NCBI RefSeq assembly: GCF_005491425.1
Contig: NZ_CP028083.1
Location: forward strand, 2,976,001-3,040,000
Reading direction: 5' to 3'
DNA length: 64,000 nucleotides
Source of the DNA: Lysinibacillus sp. SGAir0095
GTDB lineage: Bacteria > Bacillota > Bacilli > Bacillales_A > Planococcaceae
This document shows, piece by piece, positions 17,521-25,954 of the stretch (positions within the stretch are counted from its first letter, which is position 1; the number at the start of each line of letters is the position of its first letter). The position numbers and the translations under genes are program-made. The notes below the pieces were generated by a model that worked only from the letters and a program-made list of their open reading frames with translations, was not told the origin of the DNA and made no database searches.

Positions 17521-19029
17521 TTAATTGTTTTGTTCGCCTAATCTTTCTACAAATGTTGCGAGAGTTCTTACCATAACACCTGTCGCTCCTTTAGGTCCTA
17601 AATCATGGGCGTTAGAAGCATTTGAAGTGCCTGCAATATCTAAATGAATCCAAGGGGTATCCTCTACAAACTCACCCACAAAGCCCCCACCAAAAATCAT
17701 ATGGCCATCACTACCAGGTGAATTATTTAAATCAGCGACATCTGATTTACGAATCCGTTTCTTATCTTTTTCTGTTAAAGGCATACCCCAAACAAACTCA
17801 CCTGTTTCGATACTAGATTCAATGAATGCATCGAAGAATTCTTCATTATTTGTTAGAGAGCCTGTTTTGTCAAAGCCAAGTGCTGTAATAACACCACCAG
17901 TTAATGTAGCTACATCAATTAACGATGTTGCTCCTTGTTGCTTCGCATAAGTTACAGCATCAGCAAGTACAAGACGCCCTTCTGCATCGGTATTTAATAC
18001 TTCAACCGTTTTTCCACTGTACATTGTAATAACATCATCCGGCTTAAAGGCTTCTCCTGATATCATGTTGTCAGTGGATCCGATAACAGCGACAACATTT
18101 TTGTTTGGGCGGACTTCACCGATGATTTTCATAGCTCCTAGTACAGCCGCTGCGCCACCCATATCGCCTTTCATACCTACCATACCAGTTTTCGTTTTAA
18201 TCGAATAACCACCCGTATCGTAAGTTACTCCTTTACCAACTAGACCAATTACATCTTCCCAGTTGTCAGTTGCTTGGTATTTAATCGTAATTAATCGAGG
18301 TTCTTCAACAGATCCTTTGTTAACACTTAAAATCCCACCCATGCCTAGCTCCTCAAGCTCATTCTTCGTTAAGATTTCAATTTCAAAATCATATTGCTTC
18401 GCTAATTTTTCAGCATAATTAGCCAGTTCTGTTGCTGTTAATAAGTTTGGCGGCAAGTTTACTAGATTCCGTGCTTCATTTACCGAATTTGCATAAATTT
18501 TTCCCACTTCATAAGCTGCAGCTATTTCATCTATATCTGCATTTGTTACAAAATGTACAGCATCCATATAGACATCTATTTCATTTGATGTTGTTTTATA
18601 ATTCGGTGTTTGATAGAATCCTAGTCCTGCTCCTTCCGCAAATAAAAAGGCAACTGTCTCTTCATCTATCGGGGCTGCTGTAAATGATTCTAACCAAATC
18701 GAAAATTCATTTACTTTTAAAGCTCTTAATTGCTTCCCGACTATACCAAATGTTTCTCTTAATTCATTTTCTGTTAAAGTTTTTGTATCTCCTAATCCAA
18801 CGAATAACACACGTTTTAAATGTCCATTTTGTCCCGAATAAGGGATCTTCGTTAATTTCTTACGATTCGTATCAATATCGCAAGAACGAATCCACTCTTC
18901 AACACTTTCGCCATAGAAAGAAACAAAATCTTTCCATCCAATAATGTGGTCACAATTTTTTTGGACACCTACAATCAGTAATTCCGTATTAACTTGTTCA
19001 AAGGTTTTTGGTTCTTTTACAATTTTCAT
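17521..19029 (-). CDS. pepA: Leucyl aminopeptidase (M17 family)
   Basis: 502 residues. The N-terminal macro-like domain is followed by the M17 catalytic domain from about 165. GKGVTYDTGGYSIK and MKGDMGGAAAVLG contain metal ligands, and NTDAEGRLVLAD is the family signature. It is a cytoplasmic, bimetallic hexameric peptidase. It corresponds to B. subtilis YuiE, next to yuiD as here. The ATG at 19029 is preferred to the TTG at 19035 because GGAGGG lies 9 nt upstream of the ATG. Confidence 0.94.
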   Translation of the reverse strand: MKIVKEPKTFEQVNTELLIVGVQKNCDHIIGWKDFVSFYGESVEEWIRSCDIDTNRKKLTKIPYSGQNGHLKRVLFVGLGDTKTLTENELRETFGIVGKQLRALKVNEFSIWLESFTAAPIDEETVAFLFAEGAGLGFYQTPNYKTTSNEIDVYMDAVHFVTNADIDEIAAAYEVGKIYANSVNEARNLVNLPPNLLTATELANYAEKLAKQYDFEIEILTKNELEELGMGGILSVNKGSVEEPRLITIKYQATDNWEDVIGLVGKGVTYDTGGYSIKTKTGMVGMKGDMGGAAAVLGAMKIIGEVRPNKNVVAVIGSTDNMISGEAFKPDDVITMYSGKTVEVLNTDAEGRLVLADAVTYAKQQGATSLIDVATLTGGVITALGFDKTGSLTNNEEFFDAFIESSIETGEFVWGMPLTEKDKKRIRKSDVADLNNSPGSDGHMIFGGGFVGEFVEDTPWIHLDIAGTSNASNAHDLGPKGATGVMVRTLATFVERLGEQNN

Positions 19030-19265
19030 ATTCAAAATCCCTCCATCGATTTAACCGCTTTTTATGTACTTGCACCCTAAATGGGCTATTCATTCTTGTC
19101 ACTAGTATCTCGTGCCATTTTATTCGAATGAAGATACATACATTATAGTAAAGATATACCTATTTTTCGAATATTTCAAATTACGAATTGATTATAAATT
19201 GAATTCACCTTCTTCGGATATGCTATACTTTAGACAAAGCATAAGAAAGGTAGGGATTGTTCGTT

Positions 19266-19739
19266 TTGGCACTCCTTCAAAATACACCCATACTCTTATC
19301 CATTTTTTCAATTCTCTTTGCGCAATTTGTAAAAGTGCCGATTCATTTAATTGCGACAAAAAAATTAGATTGGTCATTGATGACCTCTACTGGTGGAATG
19401 CCAAGTTCTCATTCGGCGGCAGTGACAAGTCTTGCTACAGCAGTAGGATTTGAAACCGGGCTAGATTCCCCTATCTTTGCAGTTGCAGCAATGTTTGCGT
19501 GTATTGTGATGTATGATGCTACCGGCGTTCGCTACCAAGCTGGACAACATGCCGTAATTATCAATCGTATACGTAATGAGTTAACAGTATTTTTTAACGA
19601 AGTAAAGCATTGGCCAGAAAAAAATGAAGACGAAAAAATCAAGGAATTAAAAACATTATTAGGACATAAGCCAAGTGAAGTTTTCATGGGCGCAATAACA
19701 GGGATTTTAATAGCTGTACAATTTTATAATTTGTTCTAA
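19266..19739 (+). CDS. yuiD: YuiD family divergent PAP2-like membrane protein (DUF212)
   Basis: About 157 residues. TSTGGMPSSHSAAVTSL is the acid-phosphatase-like motif, followed by FACIVMYDATGVRYQAGQHA and a C-terminal GHKPSEVFMGAITGI. Function is unknown. It is next to pepA as in B. subtilis. The TTG at 19266 aligns with the YuiD N-terminus; an in-frame TTG at 19257 would add three residues but almost touches the GTAGGGA site. Confidence 0.85.
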   Translation: MALLQNTPILLSIFSILFAQFVKVPIHLIATKKLDWSLMTSTGGMPSSHSAAVTSLATAVGFETGLDSPIFAVAAMFACIVMYDATGVRYQAGQHAVIINRIRNELTVFFNEVKHWPEKNEDEKIKELKTLLGHKPSEVFMGAITGILIAVQFYNLF

Positions 19740-19764
19740 TAGATGAATTTGATCACTGATAGCA

Positions 19765-19799
19765 CAAAAAAACTGACCCAAAACCGGGTCAGTTTTTTT
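19765..19799. terminator. Bidirectional terminator between yuiD and yuiB
   Basis: AAAAAAACTGACCC and GGGTCAGTTTTTTT form a perfect 14-bp stem with a 6-nt loop. Confidence 0.9.
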
Positions 19800-19800
19800 A

Positions 19801-20130
19801 CTAGAACATACGATATCCTGCTTTTCGAAGGTAAATCATCACAATACCAGCAACGATTGCACCTGCAAATCCACCTAAAAGAATCGAAATATCCACAACC
19901 TGTAATGCCTGTAGCTTGTCTAATAGTGCTGGAAAGGCAGTATTTGCTTTAAAAATATAATCTAGAAAACTTACTTCATCAATAATAAATATAACCACGA
20001 TCGGGTAAACGATTGCCATTAACCAAGTCATACGCAGCAACATGTTTAATAAGAAACCGATTCCAAAAAACATGACGAAGAAAAGCACGACTGAGATGAT
20101 TAACTGCACTAACGAAACTGAACCACTCAT
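19801..20130 (-). CDS. yuiB: YuiB family membrane protein
   Basis: 109 residues with three hydrophobic segments (LIISVVLFFVMFFGIGFLL, then WLMAIVYPIVVIFII, and a C-terminal segment ending LRKAGYRMF). Pattern and place beside yuiD match B. subtilis YuiB. Function unknown. GGAGGT lies about 10 nt before the ATG. Confidence 0.75.
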   Translation of the reverse strand: MSGSVSLVQLIISVVLFFVMFFGIGFLLNMLLRMTWLMAIVYPIVVIFIIDEVSFLDYIFKANTAFPALLDKLQALQVVDISILLGGFAGAIVAGIVMIYLRKAGYRMF

Positions 20131-20163
20131 TTTATGTATAACCTCCGTTTTCCTCTCATTAGT

Positions 20164-20186
20164 TTACATGATAAAAGCCCTCCTTT
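20164..20186 (-). other. Strong Shine-Dalgarno followed by ATG-TAA (start-stop element)
   Basis: On the minus strand AAAGGAGGG is followed, after 8 nt, by ATG and immediately TAA. It lies about 35 nt upstream of yuiB. It has ideal initiation spacing but encodes no peptide beyond Met. It could be a relic of a lost small gene, such as the yuiA position in B. subtilis, or a ribosome-stalling leader. Confidence 0.4.
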
Positions 20187-20256
20187 CAAATATAAATGCG
20201 GTTGGTATGAGGTTAGATTAGAGCAACCACTCTATTTCGTAATCTTCTCTGAAACA

Positions 20257-20760
20257 TCATATCCCTTTATTAAAGAATAATTTATAAGACGAATATTCAA
20301 AGACATCTCCTGGATTGATTCCCTCTTTTTTTAACAGCTGATGATGTATCAATTCATGACATGCCATTTCCTCTAGCATCACTGATGCTTCGCCACATTC
20401 AACGATTTCTTCTACTGTTAGCCAACGTGCTTCCGATATTTCCGCTTCTTGTATCTGTATCCTTTGCACTTCAATTGGCAATGTACAAAAGAATATCGCC
20501 ATATTATCACTGATTTCTCCTCGGATGACGCCTGTACGGAAACCAATTAAGCCTGACACTTCACACTGAATTCCTGTCTCTTCCAGCACCTCTCTTACAA
20601 CCGCTTCATCCGCTGTCTCACCAAATTGGACAAAACCGGCCGGCAATGACCATACCCCTTTTAGGCCACTATATTTCTTTTTCACTACAAGCCAATTTCC
20701 TTCAGAATTTATAACCACTCCTGCAACTCCCAGCCAAACCTTGCCACGATCCTTTTTCAT
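20257..20760 (-). CDS. NUDIX hydrolase
   Basis: 167 residues. The Nudix box GX5EX7REUXEEXGU is perfect: G-FVQFG-E-TADEAVV-REVLEETGI at about residues 42-64. It hydrolyses nucleoside diphosphate-X type substrates with Mg2+; the specific substrate cannot be read from sequence. ATG at 20760 behind AAGGGGGG. Confidence 0.88.
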   Translation of the reverse strand: MKKDRGKVWLGVAGVVINSEGNWLVVKKKYSGLKGVWSLPAGFVQFGETADEAVVREVLEETGIQCEVSGLIGFRTGVIRGEISDNMAIFFCTLPIEVQRIQIQEAEISEARWLTVEEIVECGEASVMLEEMACHELIHHQLLKKEGINPGDVFEYSSYKLFFNKGI

Positions 20761-21076
20761 ACTTTTCCCCCTTGTTTGTAGCTAACTATGCTATTAACAG
20801 TATACTCTTTAATATTCTTTATAAGATAAAAAAAACCTTGTAAGGTTGGTTCCTCTTAAATAGGGAGTTTGTAATATTATTAATTTTATGCGGTAGTTTA
20901 TATATAGCAATACTAGTTTCTTAGTGATAGAACGATAATTTCTTTTTTTATATAACAAAAAGGCTCATTAAATTTGTAAAGTTTCGTACAAATTAATGAG
21001 CTTTGTTTTTATACATTTGCGAGGATTTTATAACTACACACCTTCGTGTGGTTACATAAACCTATAATACTTTTAT
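20761..21076. other. Intergenic region with terminator and hairpin
   Basis: No gene seen. It holds the yutM terminator (about 20954-21010) and a small hairpin at 21031-21053 (TAACTACAC / GTGTGGTTA with a CTTC-type loop). The rest is AT-rich. Confidence 0.6.
20954..21010 (-). terminator. Terminator downstream of yutM
   Basis: Minus-strand stem ACAAAGCTCATTAAT...TTTGTA with its complement (small bulges), ending near CTTTTTGTT. It lies about 65 nt past the yutM stop. Confidence 0.6.
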
Positions 21077-21451
21077 CTATTCACAAACTTCAGGCGTACC
21101 TTCAACTTTAGCCGTTCTGAATGAAGTACCGCACCCGCATGAAGCGATGGCATTTGGATTGTCGATGGTAAAACCGCCGCCCATTAAAGATTGTTTGTAG
21201 TCAATTTTCGTTCCCATTAAGATTGGTGCGTCTTCTCGGGAAACAAGAATTTTCAAACCGTGTTGTTCATCTATATAATCATCTTCACCTTGATGTTGGT
21301 CGAAATTCATGCCGTAAGAAAGACCACTGCAACCTCCGCCATGGATTGTTACACGCAAAAAAGAGCCTTCCTCTTCGTTGTGCCTTTGCATTTCTTTTAC
21401 ACGAACCGAAGCGCTTTCTGTTAAATCAATTACCTTCTTTTCACTTGTCAT
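21077..21451 (-). CDS. yutM: A-type iron-sulfur carrier (HesB/YutM family)
   Basis: 124 residues. The three cysteines of A-type Fe-S carriers are present: GGGCSGLSYG, and CGCG near the C-terminus (ASCGCGTSF). NPNAIASCGCG-type endings match Bacillus YutM/SufA. It delivers [4Fe-4S] clusters to apoproteins. The ATG at 21451 is chosen over the GTG at 21460, since AAGGTGA lies 5 nt before the ATG and would overlap the GTG. Confidence 0.93.
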   Translation of the reverse strand: MTSEKKVIDLTESASVRVKEMQRHNEEEGSFLRVTIHGGGCSGLSYGMNFDQHQGEDDYIDEQHGLKILVSREDAPILMGTKIDYKQSLMGGGFTIDNPNAIASCGCGTSFRTAKVEGTPEVCE

Positions 21452-21669
21452 CCCATTCACCTTCCTTCTACCTATATAATATCAAGGTGCAAATCAAAAA
21501 GAAAGATATGTGCACTCTAAGCTACTTTATGCAATCCACTTTATTTCCGATACATAGACACTATAAAATTACTTTTCAAACGCATAAATAGGAAAAAATG
21601 TTCACTACTTTCGAATTTTCTAATGATATAATAGTCTTAAAAATACGTATTGGGAAGGGGTCTAATTAT

Positions 21670-22374
21670 ATGGAATTATCACCTTTCTATGAGAAAAAAG
21701 TTGAATGTATTAGCTGCAAAAAGTCATTTACAACTACGAAAATTCGTTCAAAACTAGTTAAAGTGGAGAGTACGGATACTGATTTTTGTCCAACTTACTC
21801 TGAATCGTCAGTGCCCGCCTATTACTATAATGTTTTTGTCTGCGAGCATTGTGGTTTTTCATTCACTGAGGATTTTTCAAAATATTTTGCTCCAGGGATA
21901 AAAGATCAAATTTTTAATCAGATTTCTACAAAATGGGTACAAAGAAGCTATCATTCCGAACGATCAATATCTCAAGCGTTAGAGACCTATAAATTGGCTT
22001 TTGTTAGTGGTTCTATCAAAAAAGAAAAATCTGTTACACTCGCAGGGCTTGCGTTACGAATTGCTTGGATTTATCGAAAACTTCAAAACAATAGCCAAGA
22101 ACAACGATTTTTAAATTTGTCTCGTGATCTATATATTGAGTCATATTCTACCGAGGACTATGCATCAACCCAAATGTCCGATACTCGAGTAATTTATATG
22201 ATTGCAGAGCTTTCAAGAAGAATTGGCGATATAGATTTGGCAACACGCTATTATTCCAAAATTATCGAAAATCAACGCGTTGGCGGTGAAGCAAAGGTAA
22301 TTGAAATGGCTAAAGAACAATGGCAATTGGTTCGTGAAGAACGCGAAAAAGTAAGAGCGGCAACAGCAGTTTAA
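21670..22374 (+). CDS. DUF2225 protein with zinc-binding CXXC pairs
   Basis: 234 residues starting MELSPFYEKKVECISCKK. Two CXXC pairs (CISC about 13-16 and CEHC about 57-60) suggest a zinc site. The C-terminal two thirds is helical and TPR-like (LAGLALRIAWIYRKL, ELSRRIGDIDLATRYYSKII). Member of DUF2225; function unknown. The ATG at 21670 has AAGGGG about 8 nt upstream; the open frame further upstream lacks a start signal. Confidence 0.85.
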   Translation: MELSPFYEKKVECISCKKSFTTTKIRSKLVKVESTDTDFCPTYSESSVPAYYYNVFVCEHCGFSFTEDFSKYFAPGIKDQIFNQISTKWVQRSYHSERSISQALETYKLAFVSGSIKKEKSVTLAGLALRIAWIYRKLQNNSQEQRFLNLSRDLYIESYSTEDYASTQMSDTRVIYMIAELSRRIGDIDLATRYYSKIIENQRVGGEAKVIEMAKEQWQLVREEREKVRAATAV

Positions 22375-22425
22375 AAAAGAATGTCTTAAAAGTTATCATA
22401 CAAACTTTTGAGACATTCTTTTTTG
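22373..22425 (+). terminator. Terminator after the DUF2225 gene
   Basis: AAAAAAGAATGTCTTAAAAGTT pairs with AACTTTTGAGACATTCTTTTTT, a long stem starting right at the stop codon and ending in six T. Confidence 0.9.
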
Positions 22426-22445
22426 GATTTTTGCTGGAACTTTCT

Positions 22446-22653
22446 TATAGACTGCCTCTTTTCGACAGTTCGGTTGCTCTTCTTGCTTCAAACGTCGTAT
22501 AGACTATCCCTATTCGACGATTCGATTGCTTCCCTTGCTACTAACTTCTTATAGACTATCCCTATTCGACGATTCGATTGCTTTCCTTACTACTAACGTC
22601 GTATAGACTGTTTCTATTCGACGATTCAGCGAGTTGCGTTACTCAACCTGTCT
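22446..22653. repeat. Four tandem copies of a 52-bp repeat
   Basis: Units begin with TATAGACT at 22446, 22498, 22550 and 22602, an exact 52-bp period. Units 2 and 3 are nearly identical; unit 1 and the second half of unit 4 are diverged. Each unit carries TATTCGACGATTCG or a variant. It lies between convergent genes in a 488-nt gap. No ORF spans it with a start signal. This is a minisatellite, not a CRISPR: there are no spacers. Confidence 0.85.
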
Positions 22654-22804
22654 TATAATTTCCCTTGTTTGATTTTGTATATTATTTTTCCCACATGTCT
22701 CATATTTCCACCTACCTGTTTCGGTACAAGTTGCTTGCACATTCTACATTAATTGTCCTATTCCTCCAACCTCTAATCCAACCGAATCCTCAAACCAGAG
22801 AAAC

Positions 22805-22860
22805 AAAAAAGCCCGATTCAGAAAACAATCGTTTTCCAAATCGAACTTTATTTTAGTTTT
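22805..22860 (-). terminator. Terminator after nfu
   Basis: On the minus strand AAAGTTCGATT-GAAAAC pairs with GTTTTC-AATCGGGCTTT (G-U pairs and a small internal loop), followed by TTTTTT. Confidence 0.75.
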
Positions 22861-22862
22861 TA

Positions 22863-23099
22863 TTAGAATACTTGCTCTACTTCAATAATACCTGGTACTT
22901 CTTCTAATAGAGCACGTTCAATACCTGCTTTTAAAGTAATTGTAGAACTTGGGCAGCTTCCGCATGCACCTAGTAGACGTAAACGAACAATACCATCTTC
23001 TATATCTACTAATTCACAGTCTCCACCATCGCGAAGTAAAAACGGACGTAATTTATCTAAAACTTCTTGTACTTGTTCTTTTTGTTCTAATTCTGTCAT
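22863..23099 (-). CDS. nfu: NifU-like Fe-S scaffold (Nfu/YutI)
   Basis: 78 residues, a single NifU C-terminal domain. [14 protein letters not shown] and [18 protein letters not shown] carry the cluster-binding CXXC. It transfers assembled [4Fe-4S] clusters to targets. It matches B. subtilis YutI and complements yutM and the suf operon in this window. Divergent from yuzD. Confidence 0.93.
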   Translation of the reverse strand: MTELEQKEQVQEVLDKLRPFLLRDGGDCELVDIEDGIVRLRLLGACGSCPSSTITLKAGIERALLEEVPGIIEVEQVF

Positions 23100-23182
23100 T
23101 TCCCTCGACTCCTTTCATTAAAATAATTATAATGTGAAGAAAGAAAAAAATCCATAATTTGAGTTCATGAAAGGTTGATTCT

Positions 23183-23512
23183 ATGATAGAAAATAATCCC
23201 ATTATCGAAGTTTTTGGTACCGAAGTGATTTGTGCAAGCTGTGTGAATGCACCATCCTCAAAAGATACATACGAATGGCTACAGGCTGCAATCAGTCGAA
23301 AATTCCCAAATGACTCTTTTTCTATTCGTTATGTCGATATTGAGCAACCTCTAGAGAACGAACGAGATAAAGAATGGGCAGAACAAATTCAAAATGATGA
23401 GTTCTTTTACCCACTGGTACTAATCAACGGTAACGTAATCGGTGAAGGCTATATTCAAATTCAACCGATTTTCTCTACACTAGAAAAACTTGGATTTGTT
23501 GCAACTGAATAA
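23183..23512 (+). CDS. yuzD: YuzD family thioredoxin-fold protein (DUF1462)
   Basis: 109 residues. A CASC pair near residues 17-20 (VICASCVNAPSSKDTYEWL) and FFYPLVLINGNVIGEGY suggest a thioredoxin-like fold with a dithiol. Matches DUF1462/YuzD, which also lies opposite nfu (yutI) in B. subtilis. ATG at 23183 behind GAAAGGTTGA. The role is unknown, possibly redox or Fe-S related by context. Confidence 0.8.
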   Translation: MIENNPIIEVFGTEVICASCVNAPSSKDTYEWLQAAISRKFPNDSFSIRYVDIEQPLENERDKEWAEQIQNDEFFYPLVLINGNVIGEGYIQIQPIFSTLEKLGFVATE

Positions 23513-23526
23513 AATTATTTAAAATA

Positions 23527-23590
23527 AACAAAATCTCTATAATCTCGCTATACGAAAATCCAACAAGTTTATAGAGATTTTGTATTTTTT
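23527..23590. terminator. Terminator between yuzD and yutJ
   Basis: ACAAAATCTCTATAA and TTATAGAGATTTTGT form a 15-bp stem; T-runs on the plus side and T-rich sequence on the minus side. Confidence 0.8.
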
Positions 23591-23624
23591 TATTATGCTT
23601 CAGTCAATTGAAAATTATTTGTTC

Positions 23625-24698
23625 TTATTGAGAATCATTTTGACGTTTGTACATCCAAAGAAGACCCGATTTCATTAAGCGTGCAATACGTCCTGTTACC
23701 GTTGTATCAGCTAAATGAACAAAGCCTTGCTTTTTCCCTAAAGAACCCATGAATCCTTTTAACTTGATTGGAGGCATTTTTTCAGGAAGTGGCTCGTTTC
23801 TCCAACGCTTGTTTAATACTTTTACGATGCGTTCAGCCTGTTCTTCTGCAAGCTGAGCACTTGCAGGTAAGTCTGAGGAAGCACAATCCCCAACTACAAA
23901 GACATTTTCATCATCTAGTAGGTGGAAATATTGGTTAACGATCGGACGACCTTTTCGATCCTTTTCTGCATCCATATCACGAACAATCTTTACTGGTTGT
24001 ACTCCAGCTGTCCAAACAACAGCGTCAACCTCAATTACTTCTTCATGATTGTATAGTCTCGTTGGTTCTACTTTTGTAATGTTCGATTCGGCAATCACTT
24101 CAACATTATGTTTTACAAACCAATCTTTTACATAGTTACTTAATTTCTCAGGGAAATCACGTAAAATACGCGCTGAACGGTCGAACAATTTTATTTTTAA
24201 ATCAGAACGACTTTCACGTAATTCACTTGCTAGCTCAATTCCACTTAATCCAGCGCCAACGATTCCGACAACCGAACCTGGTGGAAGACCGCAAAGCTTT
24301 TCGAATGTTGTACGTGATTTAGCAATAGTTTGAATGCTATAACTATTTTCTTCTGCTCCTGGGACATTATGGTAGTCATCTTCACAACCTAGACCAATTA
24401 CTAGGTCATCATAAGAAACCGTTTGGCCATCTTCTAAATAAACCACTTTTTCTTTTCGATTAATTTCAGTAATTTCTCCATAAACTCTTTTTAGGCGCTC
24501 ATGCTCCGGAAAGTTAACTCGAACATGCTTATCTGTAGTCGTACCAGCTGCCAGTGCATAGAATTCCGTTTTTAAGCTATGGTGTGGCGTTCTATCAACT
24601 AAAGTAATCATTGTGTCTTCTGGAAAGTTGTTTGGTAATAAGCGCAGCAAGATACGCATATTGCCGTAACCTCCACCTAGTAATACTAGTTTTCTCAT
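23625..24698 (-). CDS. yutJ: NADH dehydrogenase-like FAD oxidoreductase (YutJ)
   Basis: 357 residues, type II NADH dehydrogenase family. An N-terminal FAD dinucleotide fold (LVLLGGGYGNM), a second NAD fold (VVGIVGAGLSGIELASEL, about 145) and the FAD motif FVVGDCA (about 270) are present. It likely passes electrons from NADH to quinone or another acceptor at the membrane. Matches B. subtilis YutJ. The divergent promoter region carries two Rex-type palindromes, which points to control by the NADH/NAD+ ratio. Confidence 0.88.
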   Translation of the reverse strand: MRKLVLLGGGYGNMRILLRLLPNNFPEDTMITLVDRTPHHSLKTEFYALAAGTTTDKHVRVNFPEHERLKRVYGEITEINRKEKVVYLEDGQTVSYDDLVIGLGCEDDYHNVPGAEENSYSIQTIAKSRTTFEKLCGLPPGSVVGIVGAGLSGIELASELRESRSDLKIKLFDRSARILRDFPEKLSNYVKDWFVKHNVEVIAESNITKVEPTRLYNHEEVIEVDAVVWTAGVQPVKIVRDMDAEKDRKGRPIVNQYFHLLDDENVFVVGDCASSDLPASAQLAEEQAERIVKVLNKRWRNEPLPEKMPPIKLKGFMGSLGKKQGFVHLADTTVTGRIARLMKSGLLWMYKRQNDSQ

Positions 24699-24774
24699 AT
24701 AATACTCCCCTATATCTATTGTCGATTGTGCTAGTTAAATATCGTTCACAATTTATCCATAAAGAGTATAACTT

Positions 24775-24794
24775 ATTGTGAGATGTTTCACAAT
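24775..24794. promoter_or_regulatory. Rex-type operator 1
   Basis: ATTGTGAGATGTTTCACAAT, a 20-nt imperfect palindrome with the TTGTGA...TCACAA arms of the Rex redox repressor. It lies about 80 bp upstream of the yutJ start. Confidence 0.65.
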
Positions 24795-24810
24795 ATCTTT
24801 ATCTAATTTT

Positions 24811-24828
24811 TTGTGAAAAGTTTCACAA
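24811..24828. promoter_or_regulatory. Rex-type operator 2
   Basis: TTGTGAAAAGTTTCACAA, a perfect 8-bp inverted repeat with a 2-nt spacer, agrees with the Gram-positive Rex consensus TTGTGAAnnnnTTCACAA. Its centre is 35 bp from that of operator 1, in the yutJ / yuzB divergent region. Confidence 0.75.
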
Positions 24829-24893
24829 AAAAAAACTCATTCATTGACGAACGTATAAAAACAGAGTAGAGTGTCTAGTGAGGTGACAACGGC

Positions 24894-25130
24894 GTGAATC
24901 CATTAGTAGAGTTTTGCATTAGTAATCTAGCAAATGGTGCTCAAGAGACCTATGATATACTAGAAAATGATCCAGATATCGATGTTCTCGAATATGGGTG
25001 CTTGAGTTATTGTTCATTGTGCGACCAAAATTTATACGCACTTGTAAATGGTGATATCGTAGAAGCAGATACACCTGAAGAATTAACGAAAAAAATCTAT
25101 CAATACATTGAAGAAAATCCCCTATTCTAA
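24894..25130 (+). CDS. yuzB: YuzB family protein (DUF1450)
   Basis: 78 residues. [17 protein letters not shown] and [19 protein letters not shown] carry the conserved cysteines of DUF1450 (YuzB). Thioredoxin-like fold; function unknown. The start is GTG at 24894, with GAGGTGAC 7 nt upstream. Divergent from yutJ and possibly under the same Rex-type sites. Confidence 0.85.
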   Translation: MNPLVEFCISNLANGAQETYDILENDPDIDVLEYGCLSYCSLCDQNLYALVNGDIVEADTPEELTKKIYQYIEENPLF

Positions 25131-25147
25131 TATGGGACAATCATATG

Positions 25148-25187
25148 AAAAAATTCCGCGCACAGTTTGTACGCGGAATTTTTATTT
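25148..25187. terminator. Bidirectional terminator between yuzB and yutF
   Basis: AAAAATTCCGCG and CGCGGAATTTTT form a 12-bp stem, followed by ATTTT. Confidence 0.85.
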
Positions 25188-25954
25188 TACAATGATTCTA
25201 ACTCTTCAACACAATAGGTAGGTTTTTGTGCCTTTTGTAAAACGATTTCTGTACTTACTACTCCCGTATTCACATGAACCGTATCACAGCCAAATTGAAT
25301 CCCACATAAGATATCTGTGTCATAATTGTCACCAATCATCACCATTTCATGCTTTTGGAATCCATACTCTTGCTGAATGACCTCAAGCATCACAGGCGAA
25401 GGTTTCCCCACAAAAGTGGGCTCAACTTGCGCCACATTTGCTACAAGACGTACAAAAGAACCGTTCCCTGGAAGAAAACCTAGTTCGGTCGGAAATCGAA
25501 TATCTTCATTTGTACCCACTAATTTTGCCCCAGCCTGCAAAGCGAGGGATGCCTTCACTAACTTCATATAGTCAACTGTTCGGTCAATTCCCATTACTAC
25601 TACATCAGGACGCGCCTCATCTGTATCCACTAGATTAAGTCCTTGTGCTTCCAAAGCAGAACGAATACCGTCTGAACCAATCATAAAAATACTCGCATCT
25701 CGATAATGCTGCTCAACATATTTAGCAGTTGTTAAAGCACTGGAATAGATTCGATTAGTCGGTGTCTCAATTCCTATATCAGCTAAAACATTTTGCAATT
25801 GCTCTGGCGTTTTTGACGAATTATTCGTTACGAAAAAATAGTCCAATTGTTCATTTTGTAGTTGATGAATAAAACGGACAGCTGAATCAATTCCCTTTTT
25901 CCCGCGATAAACGGTTCCGTCTAAATCAAAACAATAGGCTTTATACTTCTTCAT
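25187..25954 (-). CDS. yutF: HAD-superfamily phosphatase, NagD-like (YutF)
   Basis: 255 residues. HAD motif I YCFDLDGTVYRG (nucleophile Asp about 9), motif II VTNNSS, the Lys in KPSP, and motif IV MIGDNYDTDI. The cap is type C2 as in NagD/AraL. It dephosphorylates small phosphorylated metabolites; specificity unknown. Its ATG overlaps the yutE stop (ATGA), so the two form a coupled operon. Confidence 0.9.
   Translation of the reverse strand: MKKYKAYCFDLDGTVYRGKKGIDSAVRFIHQLQNEQLDYFFVTNNSSKTPEQLQNVLADIGIETPTNRIYSSALTTAKYVEQHYRDASIFMIGSDGIRSALEAQGLNLVDTDEARPDVVVMGIDRTVDYMKLVKASLALQAGAKLVGTNEDIRFPTELGFLPGNGSFVRLVANVAQVEPTFVGKPSPVMLEVIQQEYGFQKHEMVMIGDNYDTDILCGIQFGCDTVHVNTGVVSTEIVLQKAQKPTYCVEELESL

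Larger units (their letters stand above)
22375..22862. other. Intergenic gap: terminators plus tandem repeat
   Basis: This 488-nt gap contains the terminator at 22373-22425, the 4 x 52-bp repeat, about 150 nt of pyrimidine-rich unique sequence, and the nfu terminator at 22805-22860. I see no gene. Confidence 0.6.

Noticed and set aside
19743-19952. 69-codon plus-strand ORF after yuiD
   Set aside because: It spans the yuiD/yuiB terminator and is antisense to yuiB, without a start signal.
22446-22653. CRISPR array
   Set aside because: The repeat is head-to-tail with no spacers, units diverge, and no cas genes are near.
22665-22856. 63-codon plus-strand ORF in the nfu intergenic gap
   Set aside because: No ribosome-binding site, low-complexity protein, and it overlaps the nfu terminator.
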